DNA of 64,000 nt from Pseudalkalibacillus berkeleyi (GTDB lineage: Bacteria > Bacillota > Bacilli > Bacillales > Fictibacillaceae). The position numbers were made by a program, and so were the translations under genes. Every line of letters begins with the position of its first letter. The first letter of the stretch is position 1. Location: NCBI RefSeq assembly GCF_021608225.1, contig NZ_JAKIJS010000001.1, forward strand, positions 1 through 64,000, written 5' to 3'. Below are positions 16,870 through 24,500 of the stretch, one piece after another. The notes beneath the pieces were generated by a model. That model saw only the letters and a list, made by a program, of their open reading frames with translations, ran no database searches and had not been told where the DNA came from.

Positions 16870-17049
16870 ATGACAAAGAACAAAGGTGAAGATCCAAAGA
16901 ACAGTTCAATGGTCAATGATGAAAAGGAATTAAGAGAACACAGCAAAGTGATGGAGAATGTATCATCGAATGAAGAAGTAAAGAAAAGCGGAAAAACGCC
17001 AGATCCTGTGCAGCATGAACAGGAAGCAGACGATAAAGACAACGGATAA
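16870..17049 (+). CDS. Small acidic hydrophilic protein, unknown
   Basis: 59 residues, highly charged and with no cysteine or hydrophobic core (KNKGEDPKNSSMVNDEKEL at the N-terminus, HEQEADDKDNG at the end). Probably disordered. GAGGTGG lies 5 bases before ATG 16870, which supports translation. It follows the signal peptidase gene by 51 bases and ends in a good terminator, so it is likely cotranscribed. I do not recognise the family. Confidence 0.6.
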   Translation: MTKNKGEDPKNSSMVNDEKELREHSKVMENVSSNEEVKKSGKTPDPVQHEQEADDKDNG

Positions 17050-17056
17050 ATGATGA

Positions 17057-17090
17057 AGAAGCTTGCCGAGTGGCAAGTTTCTTTTTTTTG
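17057..17090 (+). terminator. Terminator after the acidic small protein
   Basis: Stem GAAGCTTGCC/GGCAAGTTTC with loop GAGT and a run of eight T. Confidence 0.88.
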
Positions 17091-17149
17091 AAACTTTTCC
17101 CTTTTTCTTTCGTAAATTAATTATAGAGAAGATAGAAGGGGGAGTATTA

Positions 17150-17683
17150 ATGTTTCTGATTTTGGGATTCGTTATGTTGAGTTTAGTGGCGCTATTTGTC
17201 TTCTTATACTTTTTCGCTCCACATTCTGAAATGATGCATGCATTCAAAACTACGAAAAGCTTTGTGATTGCTCAAGTTATCCTTGTTTCTTTTGCTGCTT
17301 ATTTAATTGGTGCTCATTTCAACGGACTCCATGAAGACAATTGGCGAACAAGTGGGATCTATCCAATTACACTAAATGCTGAACCCGTAATTTACACAGG
17401 AAGCAAATCTAGTGTAGGACTCGTACTAGAGAAGAAGCCAAAAGCGGGGGAAGCTTTCGATAGTAATATCATCACATGGACTGCTTATGATGATGTGACC
17501 GTAGAAGCTACGAAAAAATGGGGTGGCGTGGACCCGATTGAAAAAGAATTAGGATCCAAAACGAATGATCAAGTACCGTATACTTATCCTATCTCCATAA
17601 CATTTCCTAAAGATGGGACATGGAAATTAAAGGTATTTTCCGATGGCACCCCAATTAAAACAATCATAATAGATGTAAAATAG
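17150..17683 (+). CDS. Two-span membrane protein with extracellular domain, unknown
   Basis: 177 residues. Two N-terminal membrane spans (about 1-23 and 36-55) and then an outside domain of about 115 residues, rich in beta strands, ending GTWKLKVFSDGTPIKTIII, which looks like an immunoglobulin-like fold. I do not recognise the family. ATG 17150 has GAAGGGGGAG in front; the open frame upstream of it is ignored. It is flanked by terminators on both sides, so it is monocistronic. Confidence 0.7.
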   Translation: MFLILGFVMLSLVALFVFLYFFAPHSEMMHAFKTTKSFVIAQVILVSFAAYLIGAHFNGLHEDNWRTSGIYPITLNAEPVIYTGSKSSVGLVLEKKPKAGEAFDSNIITWTAYDDVTVEATKKWGGVDPIEKELGSKTNDQVPYTYPISITFPKDGTWKLKVFSDGTPIKTIIIDVK

Positions 17684-17685
17684 TT

Positions 17686-17720
17686 GAAAGACGACCTAAC
17701 GTTAACGGGTCGTCTTTTTC
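17686..17720 (+). terminator. Terminator after 17683
   Basis: Stem AAAGACGACC/GGGTCGTCTTT with loop TAACGTTAAC, then TTTT. Confidence 0.88.
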
Positions 17721-17897
17721 TATTTAGAAACTTTTTCATTACAAATCTCTTGAATAGCGCGGAACTTTTGAGACAAGCACCTTTTTGTTCGAATTTAATG
17801 GCAATTCTGAACATTTACTGCATAGGATAGAGTAATCCCCAAAAGTGAACGTGCTATCTCATTATTTGGGGAAAATAAATAAGGAGGGGAATCATAT

Positions 17898-19067
17898 ATG
17901 ACCGTCAACAAAAAAGGAAACTTCGTCGTGTCACAGGAGAACTGGTCCCTCCACCGTAAAGGTTATCAAGACCAACAGCGACACATGGAAAAAGTACAAG
18001 AAGCATTAAAGAACAATTTACCGGACTTAATTAGCGAAGAAAGTATTATTCTTTCTAACGGTCACGATGTCATTAAAATTCCGATCCGTTCCCTGGATGA
18101 ATATAAAATCCGCTACAATTACGATAAATCTAAACATGTCGGGCAGGGAGACGGAGACAGCCAGGTAGGCGATGTCATTGCGCGTGATGGAAATGCCAGT
18201 GGAAAGAAAGGAAAGGGCAAAGGGAAAAAAGCAGGCGATCAAGCAGGCGATGATTACTACGAAGCTGAGGTATCACTTCTAGAACTTGAAGAATTACTAT
18301 TTAAAGAGCTAGAGCTTCCTAACTTGCAGCAGAAGGAACAGGAAAATATTATTCGAGAAAAAGTCGAATTTAACGATGTCCGCAAAACTGGATTGATGGG
18401 GAATATTGATAAGAAGAAAACCATTTTGACTGCATACAAGCGAAATGCATTAAAAGGTGATCCAGCCATTACACCAATTTATCCAGAAGATCTTCGGTTC
18501 AAAACGTGGAATCAAACTGAAAAACCTGAATCTAAAGCAGTCGTTCTTGCGATGATGGATACATCAGGGTCAATGGGAATCTGGGAAAAGTATATGGCAA
18601 GAAGCTTCTTCTTTTGGATGACACGTTTTCTCCGTTCAAAATATGAAACAGTAGAAATTGAATTTATTGCACATCATACAGAAGCCAAAGTTGTTACGGA
18701 AGAAGACTTTTTTTCTAAAGGGGAAAGTGGTGGAACAATTTGTTCTTCGGCGTATCGAAAAGCGTTAGAATTAATTGACAATAAGTATCCACCTAGTCGC
18801 TATAACATATACCCATTCCACTTCTCTGATGGTGATAACCTTACGAGTGATAATGCTCGATGTATCAAGCTAGTTCAACAAATCATGGATGTATCGAACA
18901 TGTTTGGTTATGGTGAAGTGAATCCATACAATAGACATTCAACCTTGATGAGTGTTTACAAGAACATCAATAACCCTAAGTTCTACCATTATATTCTAAA
19001 AGAAAAACGAGATGTGTATCATTCGATGAGAAGCTTTTTTAACAAAGGCGAAAAGGAAATGGCATAA
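17898..19067 (+). CDS. yhbH: YhbH family sporulation protein
   Basis: 389 residues, DUF444/YhbH family. A basic N-terminal part with [11 protein letters not shown] is followed by a glycine-lysine-rich linker (about 95-115), then a von Willebrand A-like domain with DTSGSMG and [12 protein letters not shown]. In B. subtilis yhbH is sporulation-controlled and lies next to prkA. Here the signal peptidase, the acidic protein and the unknown membrane protein separate it from prkA. AAGGAGGGG lies 8 bases before ATG 17898. Confidence 0.94.
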   Translation: MTVNKKGNFVVSQENWSLHRKGYQDQQRHMEKVQEALKNNLPDLISEESIILSNGHDVIKIPIRSLDEYKIRYNYDKSKHVGQGDGDSQVGDVIARDGNASGKKGKGKGKKAGDQAGDDYYEAEVSLLELEELLFKELELPNLQQKEQENIIREKVEFNDVRKTGLMGNIDKKKTILTAYKRNALKGDPAITPIYPEDLRFKTWNQTEKPESKAVVLAMMDTSGSMGIWEKYMARSFFFWMTRFLRSKYETVEIEFIAHHTEAKVVTEEDFFSKGESGGTICSSAYRKALELIDNKYPPSRYNIYPFHFSDGDNLTSDNARCIKLVQQIMDVSNMFGYGEVNPYNRHSTLMSVYKNINNPKFYHYILKEKRDVYHSMRSFFNKGEKEMA

Positions 19068-19077
19068 GCCAGACTAA

Positions 19078-19107
19078 CCCTTCATCAATGGATGGAGGGA
19101 TTTTTAT
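19078..19107 (+). terminator. Terminator after yhbH
   Basis: CCCTTCATC pairs with GATGGAGGG, then ATTTTT; 11 bases after the stop codon. Confidence 0.7.
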
Positions 19108-19118
19108 GGAAAAATAAT

Positions 19119-19161
19119 CTCCCGAAGCTTACATAAACTAAGGAAAATTCGTATCGGGAGG
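19119..19161 (+). promoter_or_regulatory. Stem that can hide the ribosome-binding site of 19175
   Basis: CTCCCGA at 19119-19125 is the exact reverse complement of TCGGGAG at 19154-19160, and the second arm contains the GGGAGG ribosome-binding site of the next gene. If both are on one RNA, translation would be closed by the hairpin. The effect is inferred. Confidence 0.4.
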
Positions 19162-19174
19162 TTCATGAAGAAGA

Positions 19175-20014
19175 ATGCGACAATTGGTTCTTATTTTTTG
19201 TATACTTGTTCTATTTCCACAACCGGCTGAAGCGCTTTGGAAAACGAACCTCGAGCTACATGTGATTGATGTAGGACAAGCAGATTGTATTTATATTGAG
19301 ACCTCAAATGGTAAACACATTCTTATTGATTCCGGGGATGAACATGATGGAAAGAAGGTCGTTTCTTACCTGCAAAAGCGCGGAATTGAGCGGATCGACT
19401 ATCTTATCGCCACACATCCCCATCATGACCACATCGGAAGTATGGAAGATATCTTTCAATCCTTTGAGATTGAGCGTGTCTATATGCCAGATATTATGTA
19501 CCATACGCGGTACTACAAACGGATGGTACAATCGATTGCCAATTCAGGTGTCGATCAATTTGTAGCCAAAGCTGGTGTGAAAATCAAGCTAGCGAGGAAT
19601 ATTTCAATGGAGTTTGTTGCACCAGGAAAGAAACGGTATAAATCTTTAAACGACTATTCTGCTGTCGTTCGTCTTCAACATGGAAAGAACTCATTTCTGT
19701 TAATGGCGGATGCTGGAGTCATATCAGAGAATGAATTAATTAAAAAGTTGGATGATGAAAAAGTGGATGTCTTGAAAGTTGCGCATCATGGTGCAAACAC
19801 AGGGACAGGTCACGCACTTTTAAAGAAAATCAAACCTGATTACGCAATCATCTCTGTTGGGAGGAAGAACAAATACGGATACCCATCAAAAGATGTCCTG
19901 AATCGCCTTAAATCAAATGATATTCAAGTGTACAGGACAGATAAATTAGGAACGATTATTTCAAAAAGTGATGGGAAGTCTGTAAAGTTTTTTACAGAAG
20001 TACCTCAATCATGA
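19175..20014 (+). CDS. Secreted ComEC-like metallo-beta-lactamase-fold hydrolase
   Basis: 279 residues. Signal peptide MRQLVLIFCILVLFPQPAEA with likely cleavage after AEA. The mature part is one MBL domain of the ComEC/Rec2 C-terminal type: LHVIDVGQADCIYIET, LIDSGD, the metal motif HPHHDHIGS (H81-x-H-x-D-H86), NDYSAVVRL, and LKVAHHGANTG. In full ComEC this domain is attached to the DNA channel and may degrade the non-transported strand; here it is free and exported. The substrate is unknown. GGGAGG lies 13 bases upstream of ATG. The 3' end overlaps the convergent ComFB-like gene by 10 bases. Confidence 0.88.
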   Translation: MRQLVLIFCILVLFPQPAEALWKTNLELHVIDVGQADCIYIETSNGKHILIDSGDEHDGKKVVSYLQKRGIERIDYLIATHPHHDHIGSMEDIFQSFEIERVYMPDIMYHTRYYKRMVQSIANSGVDQFVAKAGVKIKLARNISMEFVAPGKKRYKSLNDYSAVVRLQHGKNSFLLMADAGVISENELIKKLDDEKVDVLKVAHHGANTGTGHALLKKIKPDYAIISVGRKNKYGYPSKDVLNRLKSNDIQVYRTDKLGTIISKSDGKSVKFFTEVPQS

Positions 20015-20283
20015 TTGGGTGATTTCCGAACAACATAAATTGCTTTTACGATATGTTTATTTAATGCCGTTCTCATGAATGTTTGATTATATAATCGAAA
20101 AATGATCTCGCGTTTCTCGGGTGTGGTTATGTAACGAGCAGGGATGCTGTTTAACGTGAGCGCAATAATATCGTTTGTACAGGTTTGACAGCGGCACACG
20201 GTTTGATAATCTGGGCTGTTTAACGTCACAGTAACGAGGGTGGGTATAATCTCCTCAAGGACGTTGAAATATGGTTTCGACAT
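20005..20283 (-). CDS. ComFB-like late competence protein
   Basis: 92 residues of the ComFB family (PF10719). The central part CRCQTCTNDIIALTLNSIPA with its CxCxxC cysteines and PARYITTPE matches the family pattern. The usual ComFB lies between comFA and comFC, and its role in competence is unclear; cyanobacterial members bind c-di-GMP or c-di-AMP. Here it is alone, on the opposite strand to a ComEC-like gene with 3' overlap. GAGGTGG precedes ATG 20283. Confidence 0.8.
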   Translation of the reverse strand: MSKPYFNVLEEIIPTLVTVTLNSPDYQTVCRCQTCTNDIIALTLNSIPARYITTPEKREIIFRLYNQTFMRTALNKHIVKAIYVVRKSPNHD

Positions 20284-20436
20284 TCTTCCACCTCATAGGG
20301 TCAATTGATTTTATGTTCAAGCTTAATTGTATTTGAACTCGTGTGAAATTGAAATAGGTAGAAACGTTGAAAATAAAGGAAAAATAATCTTTCGGATCAC
20401 CGGCTAAACTATGGGAGAAAGGAGGATATGCTTACT

Positions 20437-20880
20437 ATGAATGAACAACAACAATTACGTTCGATCATGTCCAATAACATCGCTTCTGTAACTCCTCAGC
20501 AATCGTTGAAGGAGGCTGCAGCTTTAATGAGTCAATATAATATCGGTTCCCTACCTGTTGTAGAGAATGGCCAAGTTAGAGGGATTATCACGGACCGTGA
20601 CATTACGTTGCGATCAACTGCCCAAGGCTTAGACGGGAATACTCAGGTGGGACAGTGTATGTCTAATAACCTCATCACGGGTAATCCGAATATGAGTGCT
20701 CAAGAAGCTGCGCAGCTTATGTCTCAAAATCAAGTGCGCCGATTACCGGTTGTTGAAAACAATCAAGTCGTCGGAATGGTATCATTGGGTGATTTAGCTA
20801 CAAAAGATGGAGATCCTAATGACGCTGGACAAGCACTATCAAGCATTTCCAATCCTTCCAATCCAAACGCACAACAATAA
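20437..20880 (+). CDS. CBS-pair domain protein
   Basis: 147 residues that are almost entirely two CBS domains (about 10-62 and 73-125): IMSNNIASVTPQQSLKEA then CMSNNLITGNPNMSAQEA, each followed by LPVVENGQV/LPVVENNQV. CBS pairs bind adenine nucleotides. The C-terminal 20 residues are Asn/Ser/Pro-rich. ATG 20428 is only 2 bases from AAAGGAGG, so ATG 20437 is preferred. Confidence 0.88.
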   Translation: MNEQQQLRSIMSNNIASVTPQQSLKEAAALMSQYNIGSLPVVENGQVRGIITDRDITLRSTAQGLDGNTQVGQCMSNNLITGNPNMSAQEAAQLMSQNQVRRLPVVENNQVVGMVSLGDLATKDGDPNDAGQALSSISNPSNPNAQQ

Positions 20881-20884
20881 CACA

Positions 20885-20914
20885 GGAAAGCGCCTGTCCG
20901 CAGGCGCTTTTTTA
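20885..20914 (+). terminator. Terminator after the CBS gene
   Basis: GC-rich stem AAAGCGCCTG/CAGGCGCTTT with short loop and TTTTTT, starting 5 bases past the stop. Confidence 0.92.
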
Positions 20915-20960
20915 CATAAATGCTTTCAAGTATAAGTGCGATTAGGGTTCTGGCGGCGTT

Positions 20961-21390
20961 AATAGGCTCTATCCTCTCTCAAAATAGGAGAAACGCCGAT
21001 ATGAGGGTAAGATAGGTGCTCTAACCTCTCTCAAAATAGGAGAAACGCTGAAATGAGGGTAAGATAGGTGCTCTATCCTCTCTCAAAATAGGAGAAACGC
21101 TGAAATGAGGGTAAGATAAGTGCTCTATCCTCTCTCAAAATAGGAGAAACGCTGAAATGAGGGTAAGATAGGTGCTCTATCCTCTCTCAAAATAGGAGAA
21201 ACGCTGAAATGGGGGTAAGATAAGTGCTCTATCCTCTCTCAAAATAGGGGAAACGCTGATATGAGGGTAAGATAAGTGCTCTATCCTCTCTCAAAATAGG
21301 GGAAACGCTGAAATGAGGGTAAGATAGGCGCACTATCCTCCCCGAAAAAAGGAGAAGCGCAGATATGAGGGTAAGATAAGCGCTCTACCT
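20961..21390. repeat. Eight-unit 52-bp tandem repeat
   Basis: The block CCTCTCTCAAAATAGG recurs at 20973, 21025, 21077, 21129, 21181, 21233, 21285 and (diverged) 21337, always 52 bases apart. Each unit also carries GAGAAACGCTGA and ATGAGGGTAAGATA. Inner units differ by only one or two bases; the first and last are more diverged. The unit is not a multiple of three, so it is not coding. It follows the CBS-gene terminator and precedes yhcW. The 716-bp gap from 20881 to 21596 holds this array and the 39-bp duplicate. Confidence 0.97.
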
Positions 21391-21550
21391 GGCTACGTTA
21401 CACTTGCAAGTCGACAAGATTTCTTTACACTTATGTCTGATCTCTTTTCAGCAGGAAAGTAACTCGACGTAGTGGAAAAGTGTAGGAACAAGTATAAGCG
21501 CATCTAAGTCTCTGGCTACGTTACACTTGCCAGTCGACAAGATTTCTTTA
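21389..21550. repeat. 39-bp direct repeat pair
   Basis: CTGGCTACGTTACACTTGC with following AGTCGACAAGATTTCTTTA occurs at 21389-21427 and again at 21512-21550, differing at one base. Offset is 123 bases. The second copy lies directly upstream of the yhcW promoter region (TATAAT at 21571-21576). Confidence 0.9.
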
Positions 21551-21596
21551 TATAGATATAGTGGGGGTAGTATAATCTGTTCGAAGGGGATGTATA

Positions 21597-22265
21597 GTGA
21601 AAATGATAAAAGCAGTTGTGTTTGATTTTGATGGAACGATTTTAGATACGGAGTCATGCGAGTATAACGTATTACAAAAGATTTATAAGGAGCATGGTGC
21701 AGAACTCCCAATTGAAGTTTGGGGCGAATGTATTGGAACACATTCTACATACTTTGATGCACATGAATATTTAGAAGAACAAATCGGTAAGAAACTGGAC
21801 AGGGATACGATTAAGCAGCAAAGACTGGATATTTTCCAAGAACTCATAAAAGATCGAGAAGCTCTGCCCGGTGTAATGGAATATCTAGAGGCAGCCAAGC
21901 AATTAGGATTGAAGATCGGCTTGGCTTCAAGTTCTTCATATAAGTGGGTTTCAAAACATATCAAAAACTTAGGTATAGAACACTATTTTGAGTGTATTAA
22001 AACGTCTGATGATGTAGAAACCGTCAAACCAGACCCTACACTTTTCCTGAAAGCTGTTGAATGCTTAGGTGTAAAGCCTGAGGAATCAATTGCTTTTGAA
22101 GACTCAGTTAATGGCGCAAAGGCGGCAAAACGTGCTGGTCTTCATACAGTCGTTATTCCGAATTTGGTGACCCAACACCTTACCTTTGAGGAATATGATT
22201 TAAAGCTTGAATCATTAGCTGAATTAGAATTACAAGAGATGATTAATCAGTTTACAAAGCAATAG
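21597..22265 (+). CDS. yhcW: HAD-family phosphatase, YhcW-like
   Basis: 222 residues, beta-phosphoglucomutase-like HAD hydrolase. Motif I VVFDFDGTILDTE (nucleophile Asp about residue 9), cap domain about 18-80, motif II LASSSS, motif III lysine in KPDPTLFLKA, motif IV AFEDSVNG. The substrate is not known; most relatives hydrolyse sugar phosphates. GTG start at 21597, with GAAGGGGA 6 bases upstream. It heads a tight three-gene group with the VOC gene and yhcX. Confidence 0.88.
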   Translation: MKMIKAVVFDFDGTILDTESCEYNVLQKIYKEHGAELPIEVWGECIGTHSTYFDAHEYLEEQIGKKLDRDTIKQQRLDIFQELIKDREALPGVMEYLEAAKQLGLKIGLASSSSYKWVSKHIKNLGIEHYFECIKTSDDVETVKPDPTLFLKAVECLGVKPEESIAFEDSVNGAKAAKRAGLHTVVIPNLVTQHLTFEEYDLKLESLAELELQEMINQFTKQ

Positions 22266-22276
22266 GGAAAGGGAAT

Positions 22277-22672
22277 ATGAACATTACGGGTATCAATCAT
22301 ATTACGTTGAACGTGAGAAGTCTTAAAGAGTCGCTTGCTTTTTATGAAGACATTCTTCTTATGAAACGAGTTCATTTGGGTAGAACTGATGCGTATTTGG
22401 AGAGCGGTACCGCTTGGATTTGTCTCCTTGAAAAGGGGAAGGATGAGAAGGACGATTTTAGTTCGAAATTAGGACTAGATCATTTTGCATTTTCGATTGA
22501 TGAGAAAGGCTTTCATGAAGTAGTACGCCGACTTCATATAAATGAAGTTCAGATTGTTCGGGGACCTGTTGAACGTGGCGGTGGGCTCGTTGTTAATTTC
22601 CTCGATCCAAATGGCATTCAACTTGAATTGAACACTTCTGATTTACACACACGGATGAAACACTGGCAGTAA
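22277..22672 (+). CDS. VOC-family metalloprotein, FosA/FosB-like
   Basis: 131 residues, vicinal-oxygen-chelate fold with two beta-alpha-beta-beta-beta modules. The metal ligands are at expected places: H8 (GINHITLNV), H69 (LDHFAFS) and E117 (IQLELNTS). Length and C-terminus (SDLHTRMKHW) resemble fosfomycin thiol transferases such as FosB, but that alone does not show fosfomycin resistance; glyoxalase-like roles are equally possible. It starts 11 bases after yhcW and ends 16 bases before yhcX. Confidence 0.8.
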   Translation: MNITGINHITLNVRSLKESLAFYEDILLMKRVHLGRTDAYLESGTAWICLLEKGKDEKDDFSSKLGLDHFAFSIDEKGFHEVVRRLHINEVQIVRGPVERGGGLVVNFLDPNGIQLELNTSDLHTRMKHWQ

Positions 22673-22688
22673 GGAAGGTGGTAGCAGT

Positions 22689-24236
22689 ATGTCATCTATT
22701 GATGAATCAAAATTTGAAAAGAAGATTATACTTCGAAACATTGAAGAAAAAGATATTGATGAACTTCTTGCCCTTCAAAAAATCTGTTTTCCAAATATGG
22801 ACCCTTGGAAAAGAGAACATCTAGAAAGTCATTTAGATGTTTTCCCTGAAGGACAATTTTGTGTTGAATATGATGGACAAATTATAGGGTCATGCTCAAG
22901 TTTAATTGTTAACTTTGATGAATATGATGAAAAGCATACTTGGGATGAGATAACGGATGAAGGATATATCACCAATCATGATCCAGAAGGATACAACTTA
23001 TATGGGATTGAAGTGATGGTACATCCAGATTTCAGAAGAATGAAGATAGGCCGTCGCTTATATGAAGCTCGGAAGGAAATGGCGGAAAAATTAAATCTAA
23101 AGAGTATCATTATCGGTGGACGTATACCGAATTACCATAAGTATGCGGATCAAATGACACCTAGAGAATATGTGAAAGAGGTTGTACACCATAACATATA
23201 CGATCCTGTATTAACATTTCAGTTGATGAACGGTTTTACATTGATGAGGATCAATCAAGAGTACTTACCTGATGATAAAGCTTCTAATGCACATGCAACC
23301 CTAATGGAATGGAACAATATCGACTATAGAGCTACCTCTAAACGTCACTTCAAAACGTCATTCCCTGTCCGTATTACGACCATTCAGTATATGATGAGAC
23401 AAATCCATTCGTTTGATGAGTTTGCGAATCAAGTGGAGTACTATACTGATGTCGCTTCTGACTACGGATCTGATTTCGTCGTATTCCCTGAAATCTTTAC
23501 GACGCAATTGATGAGCTATCTTGATGAGAAGAGTCCAAGTCAAGCCGTGCGTAGACTCACGCAATATACAGAAGACTATATTGAACTGTTTACTGAATTT
23601 GCTGTCCGTTACAACGTGAACATAATCGGAGGCTCGCACTTTGTTGAAGAAGAAGGGAAGATATACAATATCGCTTATCTTTTCCGACGAGATGGTACGA
23701 TTGAGAAGCAGTATAAGCTTCACATAACGCCAAACGAACGTAAATGGTGGGGTGTCAGTCCAGGTGACAAAGTGAATGTATTTGATACAGATTGTGGTAA
23801 AATCGCAATTTTGATTTGTTATGATATCGAGTTTCCAGAGCTCTCAAGATATGTGACAGACAAAGGTGCAAGGATTATCTTCACGCCATTCTGTACAGAT
23901 GACAGACAAGGATACCTAAGAGTTCGGTATTGTTCCCAAGCTCGAGCAGTTGAGAACCAAGTGTATACTGTCTTATCAGGGACAGTAGGGAATCTACCAC
24001 AAACTGAAAACATGGACGTTCAATACGCACAGTCGGGTATTTTCACACCATCCGACTTCACCTTCCCTAGGGATGGGATCATCGGAGAATGTAATCCCAA
24101 CATCGAAACGCTCGTTGTGGGGGATGTCGATTTAGAGATTCTTCGAAGACATAGAAGATCTGGTAGTGTTATGCAACTCCGAGATCGAAGACGTGACTTA
24201 TACGAAGTGAATATGAAAAAACAAGATGAACAATAA
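22689..24236 (+). CDS. yhcX: GNAT acetyltransferase-nitrilase fusion, YhcX-like
   Basis: 515 residues. Residues about 10-200 are a GNAT acetyltransferase domain (IRNIEEKDIDELLALQ-type start, VMVHPDFRRMKIGRRLYEA acetyl-CoA loop). Residues about 225-500 are a carbon-nitrogen hydrolase with the Glu-Lys-Cys triad: FVVFPEIF, KQYKLHITPNE, ILICYDIEFPE. The same fusion is found in B. subtilis YhcX, next to yhcW. Substrate is unknown; an amide made or used by both halves is possible. AAGGAAGGTGG precedes ATG 22689. Confidence 0.93.
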   Translation: MSSIDESKFEKKIILRNIEEKDIDELLALQKICFPNMDPWKREHLESHLDVFPEGQFCVEYDGQIIGSCSSLIVNFDEYDEKHTWDEITDEGYITNHDPEGYNLYGIEVMVHPDFRRMKIGRRLYEARKEMAEKLNLKSIIIGGRIPNYHKYADQMTPREYVKEVVHHNIYDPVLTFQLMNGFTLMRINQEYLPDDKASNAHATLMEWNNIDYRATSKRHFKTSFPVRITTIQYMMRQIHSFDEFANQVEYYTDVASDYGSDFVVFPEIFTTQLMSYLDEKSPSQAVRRLTQYTEDYIELFTEFAVRYNVNIIGGSHFVEEEGKIYNIAYLFRRDGTIEKQYKLHITPNERKWWGVSPGDKVNVFDTDCGKIAILICYDIEFPELSRYVTDKGARIIFTPFCTDDRQGYLRVRYCSQARAVENQVYTVLSGTVGNLPQTENMDVQYAQSGIFTPSDFTFPRDGIIGECNPNIETLVVGDVDLEILRRHRRSGSVMQLRDRRRDLYEVNMKKQDEQ

Positions 24237-24247
24237 TTCTACATGAG

Positions 24248-24279
24248 GAAAGACAGGCATTCGACCTGTCTTTCTTTTT
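24248..24279 (+). terminator. Terminator of the yhcW-VOC-yhcX group
   Basis: Stem GAAAGACAGG/CCTGTCTTTC with loop CATTCGA, then TTTTTC. Confidence 0.9.
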
Positions 24280-24500
24280 CTACTTTATTTTCCGGGGAAT
24301 AGTGACAGATCTTGTATGCATAAAATGTAAAAAGGGGATTTCGACAGTATTATGGTTGTATACGATCAACATCAGACGAATGATTTGAAGGATACAGTAT
24401 GATGTTGTTGAAAATAATACAAAGTACGAGAACAGTGGTTGAAAACGTGGAATTCTTATACAATAAGGAAGTGTAGAGTTTTTATTTATAGGAGGAAATT

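Noticed and set aside
20961-21390. CRISPR array
   Set aside because: The 52-bp units are repeated over their whole length; there is no division into constant repeat and unique spacer, and no cas gene is present.
22277-22672. Fosfomycin resistance enzyme FosB
   Set aside because: Metal ligands and length fit, but so do other VOC proteins; the operon context with yhcW and yhcX gives no support for fosfomycin.
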